Positions 16,700-26,078 of a stretch of 39,153 nucleotides of DNA are shown one piece after another. This DNA is from a virus. Within the stretch, counting starts at the first letter, position 1, and each line of letters starts with the position of its first letter. Location: positions 1 through 39,153 of the IMG/VR virus record IMGVR_UViG_3300049043_000313; one strand, given 5' to 3'. Made by a program: the position numbers and the translations under genes. The notes beneath the pieces were generated by a model. The model was not told the DNA's origin. It saw only the letters and a list, made by a program, of their open reading frames with translations, and searched no databases.

Positions 16700-18419
16700 C
16701 GACGCCAGGAGCCAGTTCGTCATCGCGCCGATTGAGCCGGCGAACGACGCGCCGTTCCCCGTGGTGGCCGACAGGCACATGTTCGGTGGCGCGCACGCTG
16801 TGGCGGACGCTGCTGGCCGAGACGCGATCCCTGCGGCACTTGCTCACGCCTGGAACGCTCGCCGACGCTTCCAGACGGCTCACAGTTCGTTTGGAACGGC
16901 ACCGCATGGGTGGCGGTCGCTGGTGGCGGTGGCGCGGTCACCAGCGTTGCAGGCCGCACCGGCGACGTGGTGCTCACGCACGACGACATCGCTGGCGTGC
17001 TCTCGGGTGTGCTGCTCGGTCGGCATGCGGCGGGCACTGGCGCTGCGCAACACATCTCGCTCGCTTCAACGTTTGCGCTTCAGGGCGGTGCGCTCACCAT
17101 CGCCGATGCATCGATCGGAACGGCGAAGCTCGGCGGCGACATCACGGCAGCCGGCCGCGCTCTGCTTGACGACGCCGATGCAGCAGCTCAGCGCGGGACG
17201 CTCGGTCTTGGGTCGGCGGCGGTGTCGTCGACGGCAGACTTCGCGCCAGCCGCGCACACGCTGGCGACTGTCGGTGCGCATGGCATGACGGCCTTCGGTG
17301 CGTCGCTTGTCGACGACGTCGACGCAGCTGCCGCGCGCGGCACATCGGCACCGACGGCGTCTACTTCAAACTCGACGCCAGCAACGGTCCGATCACCGGA
17401 ACGATCGTCAGCAGCAAGGCCGCGCCCACGATCAGCGCGCCGACCTACACGACGTCGACAGCGGTCGACACGTGGATCTCGGCGGGGTCGGTGCTGGTTC
17501 ACGCGGCATCTTCATCTCGTCGTCGACGGCTTCATCCGCTGGCGACGGCATCATCATTCAGGGATTGTCCGCTTCGTTGAGCGGTCGCACTTCGGTTGCT
17601 GTGATCACTGGCGTCACGGCCGTTGCCGACCGCTACGCTCTTCGCGTTGAGGGCTCTGGCGCCGCGCTGTTGTTCCGCGTGGCCGGCAATGGCGCGATCG
17701 ACGTTGGCCCTGCAAGCGACGCAAACCCGTCGATCACGTCTGACCGTCGACACCACAACAGGCCGGCGCTTCCCGGCAGCCGGCGAGATGTCGGACGTCT
17801 TCGCCGGTGTCGAGAAGACGCGATACACGGGAACCACGACGACGTGGCAGACGAAGCAGGTCGCGAATGCTGGCGTGCAGGTGACCACCGCCGCACCGCT
17901 CGAGCTGCCCCACGCAACGCCCGCGCAGATCACAGCGAACAGCAACGACTACGCAATCGGCGCTGGCTCGTCGTTTCGTCTTTCGTCGGACGCATCTGCA
18001 ACATCACCGGCATCGTTGGCGGCGTCTCGGGACGCAAGCTGGAGGTCGTCAACGTCGGCGCGCAGCCGATCGTCTTCACCAACGAAGACGCGCTGTCGAC
18101 GGCGGCGAATCGAATCGTGACGTTCACCGGCGCCTCGGTTGCGCTGCCAGCAAACGCCGCTGCGCAGTTCGTCTACGACTCGACAACAGCGCGATGGCGC
18201 CTCATCGCCCTGGGTGCGCCGCTCGTCGATGGGTCGGTGACCACAGCGAAGCTCGGCGGCGACATCACCACTGCGGGCAAAGCCCTGCTCGACGACGCAG
18301 ACGCCGCCGCGCAGCGAACAACGCTCGGTCTTCCTGCGTCAGCGACGCGGACGATCACGCACTCGTCGTCGGCGCCGAGCGGTGGCGTTGCTGGCGACAT
18401 CCACTTCCAGATCCCTTGA
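16696..18419 (+). CDS. Tail-fibre-like protein (frameshifted)
   Basis: ATG 16696 overlaps the previous stop. The N-terminal block includes FVIAPIEPANDAPFPVVADR. Next is the common fibre motif GSQFVWNGTAWVAVAGGGG followed by VTSVAGRTGDVVLTHDDIAG. A module KLGGDITAAGRALLDDADAA appears twice (about 17111-17209 and 18234-18332). The middle has a Gly/Ser-rich beta region (FISSSTASSAGDGIIIQGL). The protein ends VAGDIHFQIP at 18419. Frame changes lie near 16860, 17340, 17500, 17745 and 17990. About 574 residues. Such proteins form trimeric fibres for host binding. Its place between neck and sheath genes is uncommon but the motifs are clear. Confidence 0.7.
17111..17209 (+). repeat. Fibre module repeat, copy 1
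   Basis: This stretch of about 99 bases encodes IGTAKLGGDITAAGRALLDD followed by ADAAAQRGTLGL. A second, diverged copy is at 18234-18332 in the same gene (VTTAKLGGDITTAGKALLDD, ADAAAQRTTLGL). Confidence 0.75.
18234..18332 (+). repeat. Fibre module repeat, copy 2
   Basis: Diverged partner of the copy at 17111-17209, conserved mainly at AAGCTCGGCGGCGACATCAC and in the encoded protein. In-gene duplication of this kind is typical of fibre shafts. Confidence 0.75.
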
Positions 18420-18429
18420 GGTCACGCCG

Positions 18430-18881
18430 ATGGCTGACGACATCACCCTTCCCGGCACAGGCAGCGCGGTCGCGACCGAGGAGATCGCCGCAAGACACTT
18501 CCAGCGGATGAAGCTCGCCCTCGGAAACTTTGACGTCGACGGCGGCGACGTCAGTCTCGACAACCCGATGCCGGTTCTCGACGAGAAGTCGGTCGCTCTT
18601 CTTCGACAACTTGTTTTGCTCGCGCAGTCCCCTGTCGCCGTCGACAAGGCCGCGCAGCGTCAACGATCCACTGCGGTCATTGAAAGCGGAACGGTCACCA
18701 CCGTGACGACGGTGACCACGCTGACGAGCGTCACGAACGCCGTGCCAGTCGGAAACGTTGCCACACTCGGTGGTGCCGACGCTCGCTCCCTGGCGCCGAA
18801 TCAAAACCTGTCGACCTGGTCGGCGTGTCATCGCTCGCGCATCTCTTGAACATCTCTCAGCCATCCCTTGAAAGGACGTGA
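18430..18881 (+). CDS. Conserved virion-region protein (MADDITLPGTG type), frameshifted end
   Basis: ATG 18430 with GAGGTCAC upstream. The N-terminus MADDITLPGTGSAVATEEIA with HFQRMKLALGNFDVDGGDVS, then NPMPV, is a form I know from small proteins encoded beside phage structural genes. Their exact role is not established. A Thr/Val-rich stretch (TVTTVTTVTTLTSVTNAVP) follows. The frame change near 18790 allows a leucine-rich end (LVGVSSLAHLLNISQPSLER) and TGA 18879-18881; without it the stop is at 18849. About 150 residues. Confidence 0.6.
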
Positions 18882-18884
18882 ACC

Positions 18885-20515
18885 ATGGCAGTGACCTACC
18901 TCAACGGCATCGATCGACAGGTGTGGGCGCAGTCGTCGGCGGCTCCGAACGCTCACGCTGCGGGCGTGTGCTCTGCGCCGACATGCGCAACGACATCTCG
19001 CGCCACCCCTTCGTCTTTCAGCTCGTCAGCGCTGCTCTGCTCAACCGCTACAACATCGTGCAGAAGGCATGGGTGCGGCGCAGACTGCGCTTGGCCTCGC
19101 TGGTACCTTCGCCATCGGTGCTGCGATAGCCTTCGCTCCGTCCTTCGGTCTCAAGGGCGTGCTTGCGGCGTCGCCGTCGGCAACAAAGATCGTGCTCAGC
19201 ACGGCGCTGCCGACCGCCGTCGGCGTCAACATGCTGGCCAACCGTGGCGGCAGCGGCGACGTCGGTTTCCGTGTTCGCGTGACGAACAAGGCGTCGGGCA
19301 AGACGGCCTGAGCGCACGATCGTCGCGAACACCGGCGGGACCACGCCGAACGTGGTGATCTCGACACTGGCCTCGGCTTCACCCTGGTGCGCTGAATGAC
19401 ATCGACGAGATCCTCGGCGGTCGCGTCTTCACGCTCAACGCGGGCACCGTTGCTGCGGGCATCTTCAAGTCGTTCGAGGTCGCAGCCAACACGCTCGCCG
19501 CCCTCGCTCTGGTACGACGAACCTCCCGGCGACGATCGCCACTGACAGCGCAATGATGGCGCTCGACGAAACCTATGTGCCCTTCGACCAGTCAGCCGGG
19601 CGAAGGCCTGGTGAAGGGCGCCTACGCCTACGACGGCACGCGCGCTGGCTCTTGCGGCCACGGCGGCAGGTGCGTGGTGGGCGATCACCGGACAGGCCGC
19701 GTCTGGGCGACGCCGTTGTTGCAGCCAACGAGTACCGCAACTTCCAGATCCGCATCGTCTGAAGACACCACCACGCCAGCAGCAGTTGGGCAGCGTGGCG
19801 TCATCGCTTCACACACGGCGGGGCCGAGCGCGGTGTACACGATGGGCGCAGCGTGGGCGACGCAGCCGTCGGCAAACGCGAAGTTCGTGATCGAGTATCC
19901 GAACCTCCCGGCCTCGTTCCGGCTGCTCGAGCGCCACGACGTCGATCTACGCGTACAACTACAGCGACGCGACCTACAACAACGGCACGGTGTCGATCGC
20001 TGCTGGTGCATGGTCGACGGGCTTTGCGGTCGCTCCGGCTGCCAACGCTGTCAGTGGTTTCTGGGCGCCGTCGCACGGCATTCAGCCTGACGTCTGGCGA
20101 AACGCGCGGCTTTCGTTCTGCTACTTCTTTCGCGGCGCATCGGCCACCGTCGACGTCTTCGACCTTGCCGGCGCAACGACGGGCGCGTGGGCGAGTGCTG
20201 CTGTGATCGACGGGCCGATCACGCTCACGACGGGCACGAGCGCTTGCTACTCGCCTTTCGGGAACGAGGGCCGACGCCACGCCTACGCCAACATCTACAC
20301 GGCCAGCGCCATCAACCAGATGTACCGCTTCGACGGTGAAGAACCGCGCGTCGACTCCAGTCGTTCCGACCGACCTGCTGCAGGCGGGCACCGCTGCAGG
20401 TGGTAACCGCATGGCCGCGGTTGCCGCGGTGTCGGTGACGCCGAAGATGGATCTCGTCCTCGTCATGCTTAACCACCTGAGCACCGCCGTCGGTGAACTC
20501 ATCCCGCTCGCGTGA
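18885..20515 (+). CDS. Large virion structural protein (heavily frameshifted)
   Basis: ATG 18885 gives MAVTYLNGIDRQVWAQ. The order is then DMRNDISRHPFVFQLVSAAL, NRYNIVQKAW, an Ala/Gly-rich block (TALGLAGTFAIGAAIAFAP) and VNMLANRGGSGDVGFRVRV. Later come IDEILGGRVFTLNAGTVAAG and YRNFQIRIVEDTTTP. The C-terminal half has VIASHTAGPSAVYTMGAAW, TSIYAYNYSDATYNNGTVS, FRGASATVDVFDLAGATTG, CYSPFGNEGRRHAYANIY and a close LVMLNHLSTAVGELIPLA. A TGA at 19760 would split it, but EDTTTP continues at once in another frame, so I treat it as one gene of about 543 residues. Function is unknown beyond virion-type beta structure. Confidence 0.6.
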
Positions 20516-20523
20516 GGTGACCG

Positions 20524-20703
20524 ATGTCGCTGCTGTTGCTTTCTATCAGCCGTCAGGGCCCACCACCGACATCGACGCTCGTGTGGGTCTGCACGGCGCC
20601 AGGGCGTGTGGGGTGCAGGCGAATCCGCGTGGGCTCTGCACCTCCTGGCGTCTGGGTGCAAGCGATGCAGAGCAGGATGAACGTTGCCGGTGTTTGGACA
20701 TGA
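20524..20703 (+). CDS. Small Trp-repeat protein
   Basis: ATG 20524 with GAGGTGACCG just upstream. About 59 residues. It starts MSLLLLSISRQGPPPTST. After one frame change it shows a repeated W-V-C-T-A-x-G-V-W pattern (TLVWVCTAPG, SGVWVQAMQ), ending NVAGVWT at TGA 20701-20703. Short proteins with W-containing repeats of this sort are common next to fibre genes. A terminator follows directly. Function unknown. Confidence 0.5.
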   Translation: MSLLLLSISRQGPPPTSTLVWVCTAPGRVGCRRIRVGSAPPGVWVQAMQSRMNVAGVWT

Positions 20704-20710
20704 TGAGATG

Positions 20711-20751
20711 GGGCCGCATGGAAAACCGTGCGGCCCTTTTTCTTTTGCCTC
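20711..20751 (+). terminator. Rho-independent terminator overlapping a start codon
   Basis: Stem GGGCCGCATGG / CCGTGCGGCCC (one mismatched position) with loop AAAA, followed by TTTTTCTTTTG. The ATG of the next gene (20718) lies in the left arm of the stem and the T-run encodes its signal-peptide leucines and phenylalanine. Confidence 0.75.
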
Positions 20752-21059
20752 TGCTGCTGTTGCTCTCGTGCGGAGAGCCTGGCCCGCACTTCGTCGGATG
20801 TACCAAGCAAGAAGAAGCCGATGGGCGACGCGGGTTTGCGATTGCGCTGAAGGCGTTTCCTGAATCAGCGTCGACGTTTCAGCGCATGCGCATTTCATGT
20901 GAGCTGTTCGACCCGTGGCCGGGATCGGAGTGCGTCACATGGTCATACGCGACGAACACCGCTGACGGCCTGGCCGAGTTCCGAATCGACCTTGTCGGCG
21001 AGTGCCTCCTGCACGAAGCGCAGCACTATGAGCTGCGAGCGATCGGCATCAAGGAGTGA
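20718..21059 (+). CDS. Lipoprotein with HExxH motif
   Basis: 113 residues from ATG 20718. The N-terminus is a lipoprotein signal (MENRAALFLLPLLLLLSC), with lipobox LLSC and acylated cysteine 18. The mature part has GPHFVGCTKQ, a Cys pair, GSECVTWSY, and near the end HEAQH (99-103). HExxH is the zinc-binding motif of metallopeptidases, though in so small a protein it may be structural. After the TGA at 21057 the same frame stays open to TAG 21132-21134 (GQAHSSSCGWDQLLLDAALK...), so the stop may be an error for a cysteine codon. It is likely membrane-anchored in the host envelope, possibly for lysis or exclusion. Confidence 0.6.
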   Translation: MENRAALFLLPLLLLLSCGEPGPHFVGCTKQEEADGRRGFAIALKAFPESASTFQRMRISCELFDPWPGSECVTWSYATNTADGLAEFRIDLVGECLLHEAQHYELRAIGIKE

Positions 21060-21182
21060 GGTCAGGCGCACTCGTCGTCGTGCGGATGGGACCAGTTGCT
21101 GCTGGACGCAGCGCTCAAGCGGCTGCCCGGTTAGGTTTTCTCCGCATGGTAGCGTGGGGGCCTCACTGCCCAGGAGGCTCCC

Positions 21183-22545
21183 GTGGCTGCCCTCGAAGAC
21201 TTCGTCTCCCTTGTCATCTCGATCACCGGCCAGTGCACCTGCGCAGGCGGACGTTTGCCGTGCCGCTCATCGTCGGGTTGTCGCACACGCGGGCTACCTC
21301 CGAGCTCGTGCGCACCTACCGCAGCCTTGCAGGCATGACCGCCGACGGCTTCGCGGATCGACCGATGCCGAGTACCAAGTTGCATCCAAGATCTTCGCGC
21401 AGTCGCCGACGGTGCCGAGCATCAAGGTCGGCCGCCTCACCGGCACCCAGACCGCGCGCGTGGTCACGATGCTCGCGGTTGCGTTCAAGCCTGCGGTGTC
21501 TACACCATCTCGATCAACGGCACGTCCTGCAGGACTTCACCGCCGACGCCAGCGCGACGGCGGCCGAGATCGGCAACGGGCCTTGCTGCGGCGGTCAATG
21601 CGGACACGGCAATCCCCGGCGACGGCGACCGTCTCGACGAACAACCTGGTGCTCACTGCCGACGTGGCTGGCCCCAGACTTCGTGATCGACATCGCGAAC
21701 GAGGCGACGCGGGCAAGCCAAGACACCTCGGCTGCGCGTTCGACGCTCGCTGCCCTGACCTGGCCGCCATCCTCGCCGCCGACTCTGGCTGGTACGCGCT
21801 GTACTCTCACCCGCAACAACCAGCTCGACATCATCACCGGCGGCGGCATTCGTCGAGAGCAACAAGCGCGTGCAGCTTGCGACTCGGCGATCAACTTTGG
21901 TTCGATCGTCACCGCCAACGCGACTGGCCTCGCCTCCAACACGACCAACCTCGTCGGCGCGCTGAAGACGGCCGGATACACGCGCACATTCCCTGATCTT
22001 CACGAAGCACGACGCCGACTTCCCTGCCGCAGCCTTCGGCGGTCTGCCGTTGCCGAAGACCGTCGGTTCGTGGACGCCGCAGGCGAAGACGGGCTGCCGG
22101 TGTTCGAAACCGACGCGCCTGACCGCAACGGCGGAGCAGCTCGAACCTCGAAACGAACCGCTGCAACCACTACCAAGAGGTCGCCGGCCTGAACCTTCTG
22201 CAGACTGGCATGATGTCGTCTGCTCGCTTCTTCGATGAGATCGTGATCCTCGACTGGACGTCGGCGCGCATCAAGGAAGAACTCGTCGCAACGCTCGCGT
22301 CGGTCGACAAGATCCCGATGATCGAGGCTGGCGTCGGCCTGCTCGAAAACGCGGTCATGAAGGTGCTCGGCGAAGGCGAGCGCAACGGCGCATTCGTCGA
22401 GGGGTCGAGCTTCGTTCGGTCGCCCGCCATCTCGGACATCTCGTCGGCCAACCGCCTCGCGCGCTTGCTGCCTGGTGTGGAGTTCGGGGCGAACCTGCAA
22501 GGTGCCATCCACGAGGTGTCGCTGCGCGGCAGCCTCGCGGCCTGA
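21183..22545 (+). CDS. Tail sheath-like protein (DUF3383), frameshifted
   Basis: GTG 21183 is preceded by CAGGAGGCTCCC. This protein forms the contractile outer tube. Recognisable parts in order are ALEDFVSLVISITGQ, FAVPLIVGLSHTRATSE, AEYQVASKIFAQSPTVPSIK and VGRLTG. Then come VYTISINGTSCQDFTADASA, WYALYS, LLQTGMMSSARFFDEIVILD, VDKIPMIEAGVGLLENAVMK and NLQGAIHEVSLRGSLAA. The pattern is that of DUF3383 sheath proteins of simple myoviruses. Frame changes are numerous (near 21245, 21360, 21500, 21590, 21680, 21745, 21800, 21850, 21990, 22105). About 454 residues. Confidence 0.82.
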
Positions 22546-22583
22546 GCGGAGTTCGCACGTAGCAACAACACGCTGGAGGCATC

Positions 22584-23034
22584 ATGTCGGGCAACGTCAC
22601 CTGTCTCCGACTTCAGACACAGGTCCTGGCCTCGTTCAGCGGGGCCGATTGCGATCGAAGGCTTCGCCGACGGCGACGCCATCGCTGTCGAATGCCGACG
22701 GCGACCGCGAGACGAAGGTCGGCCGTCGGCGCCGACGGCAACGTCGTGCGCGTCGTCAGCGCGAACAAGGCTGCGACCGTCACGCTGCGGCTGCAGCGCG
22801 GCTCGCCATCGGCAGCTGCGATGCAGCGGGCGTGGAAGCGCGCCACCATCAAGCCGCTCGACCAGCAGCCGTTCCGCATTCGCGACATTGCGGCTGGCGT
22901 TGTGCACCAGTCGCTCATTGCGTGGCATCGGCCCGGAGCCGGCGCCGTCGTTCTCGCCCGATGCGCCTGTCGAAGAGTGGACCATCGAATGCGCTGCGTT
23001 CGAGTCGGTGCCGCTGCTCGCTCCGATCGGGTGA
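22584..23034 (+). CDS. Tail tube protein (DUF3277-like), frameshifted
   Basis: ATG 22584. The order is SFSGPIAIEGFADGDAIAVE, then DGDRETKVGADGNVVRVVSA, NKAATVTLRLQRGSPSAAAM and FRIRDIAAGVVHQSLIAW. It ends DAPVEEWTIECAAFESVPLL and APIG at TGA 23032-23034. The G-ADG-x-V and T-V-T-L-R-L-x-x-x-S-P blocks are typical of DUF3277 tube proteins, which form the inner tube beneath the sheath. Frame changes lie near 22645, 22690, 22720 and 22945. About 150 residues. Confidence 0.82.
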
Positions 23035-23067
23035 TGTGTCGCCGACGCGAGTCGCGTAGAACCGTTG

Positions 23068-23100
23068 CGGGCGCAGGGATGTCCTGCGCCCGTTTTCGTT
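23068..23100 (+). terminator. Rho-independent terminator after the tube gene
   Basis: Perfect 10-bp stem CGGGCGCAGG / CCTGCGCCCG, loop GATGT, followed by TTTTCGTT. It lies 33 bases after the tube stop. Confidence 0.85.
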
Positions 23101-23109
23101 GGAGCCTCG

Positions 23110-23525
23110 ATGCCGAGCCGAAGATTCTCGACCTCGATGGGACGAAGTTCGTCATCAACCACGTTGCCCGCGACGCAGGCCCCCAAGACGTTCAAGCGCT
23201 TGGTCGCCTCGCCGGCCCGCTCATCTCCGAGGTGCTGCCGCTCATCGAGCAGATCGGCAGCATGGACGGCAAGCAGGCACTGCTCGAAGGCAAGCTGAAC
23301 AAGCTGATCGACCTGGTCGCAGGCGTCGACGATGCCGAGTTGCTGTCGCTCATGATGGTGCTGGCGAAGAGCATGAACGGTCGTCGGGCGCAAGGAGTCG
23401 CTCGACGTCAGGCTTCGACATCGTCTTCACCGGACGACTGCCCGCGACTGACCGTGTGGTTCATCGCAGCGGTGAAGCACAACTTCGCGGGTTTTACGCT
23501 CGCCTCGTTGACCCAGTCAGCGTAG
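23110..23525 (+). CDS. Tail assembly chaperone (frameshifted)
   Basis: ATG 23110 has GGAG upstream; one base error follows at once, after which EPKILDLDGTKFVINHVARD reads in frame. Later parts are AGPLISEVLPLIEQI, QALLEGKLNKLIDLVAGVD, LLSLMMVLAKSMN, FDIVFTGRLPA and VWFIAAVKHNFAGFTLASL. The protein sits between the tube and the tape measure. The place and the final WFIAAVKHNFAGF block suit the chaperones that coat the tape measure during tail assembly. About 138 residues. Confidence 0.65.
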
Positions 23526-23736
23526 GCGTCAAACCGTCGAAGCGGGCCGGCGTCGAGCGTGCCGACCACCTCGTCGACGAGTGGCGCGTCTGGAGGCTGG
23601 TGCACGCAGGGATCGATCTCGTGGGCTGACGCCACGCGGCCGAACGGCATCTCGATCGTTGTCGAGGTGCTCGATGCGCGGACGACGTGCTCGATCTGTT
23701 CGATGCAGCGCGAAACGAGCTCGCCTCCGAGGAGTG
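23526..23736 (+). CDS. Possible extension of the tail chaperone or small separate gene
   Basis: Directly after the chaperone stop a new frame is strongly codon-like (VERADHLVDEWRVWRLVHAG). After one more shift it ends DDVLDLFDAARNELASEE at TGA 23734-23736, five bases before the tape-measure ATG. In many phages a chaperone is made in a short and a longer frameshifted form, and this stretch is where the extension would be. With so many sequencing indels here, I cannot tell a programmed frameshift from an error. No start codon with a ribosome site is evident. Confidence 0.4.
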
Positions 23737-23740
23737 ACCG

Positions 23741-25458
23741 ATGACGACGGTGGCAGAGTACTTCGCGGTCCTGCGGTACTCAAGAGCGACACGGCGTCGT
23801 TCGCTCAGGGCGATTCGCTGCTCAGCAAGGTCCGCGACACCGCGGGGAAGGTCGCTGGCGCACTTGCCGGCGCCTTCGCTGTCGATGCCATCAAAGACTG
23901 GGTCGTCGCCACCCTCGACGCCATCCCTGCCATCGGCGACCTGGGCAGACCAGGACCGGGCTTCGAGCGTCAGAGGAGATCCAGCCGGCTGGGCTTCGGC
24001 GGCTGCGCAGAGTGGCAGCGACGCCGAAACGCTCAACGGTGCGCTGCTCAAGTTCACCGTCAACGTCGGCGAAGCCTTGCTGCTGGCTGCTGCAGGGCCT
24101 CATCGACACGTTCCATCAGCTCGGCATCGAGACGAAGGGCATCGAGAAGCAAGACCCGCGTGCGCTCTTCGGTCGGGTCGCCGACGCCATCGCCAAGCTG
24201 CCAACCGTCGCTGAACGGCAACGGCAGCAACGGCGCTGTTTGGCCGCTCTCGGTCGGCAGCTCGCGCCGTTCCTCGCTCAAGGCGCCGACGGCATTCGCG
24301 ATCTCGGCGACCAGGCGGAACGGCTCGGGCAGGTCTTGTCAGACAGCACGATCCGCGAGATCGGCGCCGTCGACGACCGGGTCAAAGCCCTCGAGGCAAC
24401 GGTCGCTGGCGCAAGAAACTCTCTGCTCGTTGCGCTGCTGCCGACCATCGAGGCGATCGTGAAGGGCCTTGGCTTCCTCGCCGAGAAGGCGAGCCGGGTG
24501 ACGAAGTTCGTGCGCGGCTTCGCGAAGGAGATCAAAGCTGTTGCGGCGACGCTGGCGACGGTCGCTGCTGGTGCAGCTGCTCAATGGCTCGCTGACGCTG
24601 GTTGCCCTCGGCCTCGGCTCGCTGGCGGCAGTCGCAGCGAACAGCACGATCACCGCGAGCTTCGGTGTTCTCGCAGGTCTGATCGACATCGCGGCGTTGT
24701 CCCTGCTCGGTTTCCTGAAGCGTCTCGTCGTCGCCGCAGCACCGGCTCTCGCGGTGGGCTCCTGCTTGGGTGGTCTTCCTCGCCATCGACGACATCATCA
24801 CGACGCTGCAGGGTGGCGATTCGTTCTTCGGCTCCTTCTCCGGGAAGTTTGGCGACCTCGCGAAGACGCTGGTGAGTGCCGCTGGCGACGATGGCCTCGG
24901 CTTCGTGCAGCGTGTCTTTGCTGGGCTCGGCGCCGTCGTGGTCGGCGCATTCGCGCTCATCGACAACGCGTTCAAGCTGTGCTCGACGGCATCATCCGAA
25001 TTCAGGAGATCGCTGGCTTTGTCGTCGACCTCTTCCACGTCACCCCGGCGAAACGTATCCGCTGCCTTCTTTCGCGAAGCCATGTCGCCGCCGACTTCTC
25101 CCGCGTTCGTCGGCAAGGCTTGCCGACGTCGCGGTAGCAAGATCGCTGGCTTCTTCGGCAACGCCAGGCCCACGGGCGTTGCGCTCGCGCCCGCCGCTAC
25201 GAAGACCTTGAGCGCAGGCCTCGCGACGGTCAACCAGAGCGACGTGAGCCGCGCGCTGCTTTCCTCGCCAGTTGCGAGGAGTGCGTCGGTGACGGGAAGC
25301 CGCACGCTGAACGTGGGTGCCCCGAACGTAAACATCTCCGCCATCGTCGGCGCTGCCTACCGGGCAAGACCGGCCGCGTGGTCGCAGACGCGACAGGGCA
25401 GTCGCTCGAGCAAACGATCCGCGCAGCCCGCGTGGACCTCATCGCAGGGGAGGGATGA
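23741..25458 (+). CDS. Tape measure protein (heavily frameshifted)
   Basis: ATG 23741 (MTTVAEYFA). Long amphipathic helices follow: DTASFAQGDSLLSKVRDTAG, KVAGALAGAFAVDAIKDWVV, ETLNGALLKFTVNVGEALL and RVKALEATVAGARNSLLVAL. Then come LPTIEAIVKGLGFLAEKASR, hydrophobic segments LVALGLGSLAAVA, AWVVFLAIDDIITTLQGGD and GFVQRVFAGLGAVVVGAFA. The end is RVVADATGQSLEQTIRAARV and DLIAGEG at TGA 25456-25458. About 571 residues. At the usual 0.15 nm per residue this implies a tail of about 85 nm. It sets tail length and is ejected ahead of the DNA. Confidence 0.85.
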
Positions 25459-26078
25459 TGCTGGTGATCATTCAGCGGACAGACGGCACAGGTGTCACCT
25501 TCGACGCGGTTCCACGCGAGACGCACAGCAGCAGCGCGACACCGACGAAGTTCCCCGTCGAGAGCGGTGGCGGCCGGCTTGCGTCGATCTCGGACAACAT
25601 GACGATCGACGGCGATCAGCTCGTGCTGGAAGGCGTCGTCGGCGCAGAGCCTCTGTCGACGAGCGAGGGCATGCCTTCGTCGCCGGACCGCGTGAAGCGT
25701 GCCTACGAAGCGCTGCTTGCGATGCAGCGGGAAGGCGCGCTGCTGAAGGCGGACGCACGTCGCTGCGCACGTACGAGAACATGATCATTAAGCTGCTCTC
25801 CGTCCCGCGCGACGCCAGCGACATCGCTGCTCGCTCACTGGACAGGCTCACGCTCGAGCAAGATCCAGGACCGGGCGCCTCGACGCAAACGCTTTCAATC
25901 CCTCCGACACGCAAGCCGAGCACGAAGCGAAGCGCACTCGCGATGGAAGGCTGACGCCTGAAGAGGTGCCGAAGCCGAACATCTCGTTTGCGCGCCAAGC
26001 GGCACAGGGCCTTGCGCGTCTCGCCGGTGGCGATGCCGGCTTGCTTCGCTCGAGAGCATCGCGAAAGGTGGTCAGTGA
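25455..26078 (+). CDS. Dit-like baseplate protein (frameshifted)
   Basis: ATG 25455 (ATGATG over the previous TGA). The pattern GVTFDAVPRETHSSSATPTK, FPVESGGG, ISDNMTIDGDQLVLEGVVG, RTSLRTYENMIIKLLSVP and LDRLTLEQ is that of Dit-like tail proteins. These form the ring connecting tail tube and baseplate. The C-terminus, after a shift near 25780 and another near 25865, reads GRLTPEEVPKPNISFARQAA and LESIAKGGQ. TGA 26076-26078 overlaps the next ATG. About 207 residues. Confidence 0.72.

Noticed and set aside
23408-23650. Minus-strand peptide opposite the chaperone end
   Set aside because: It reads naturally in part, but the + strand frames there are strongly G-first and end in coupled stops. Taken as a shadow.
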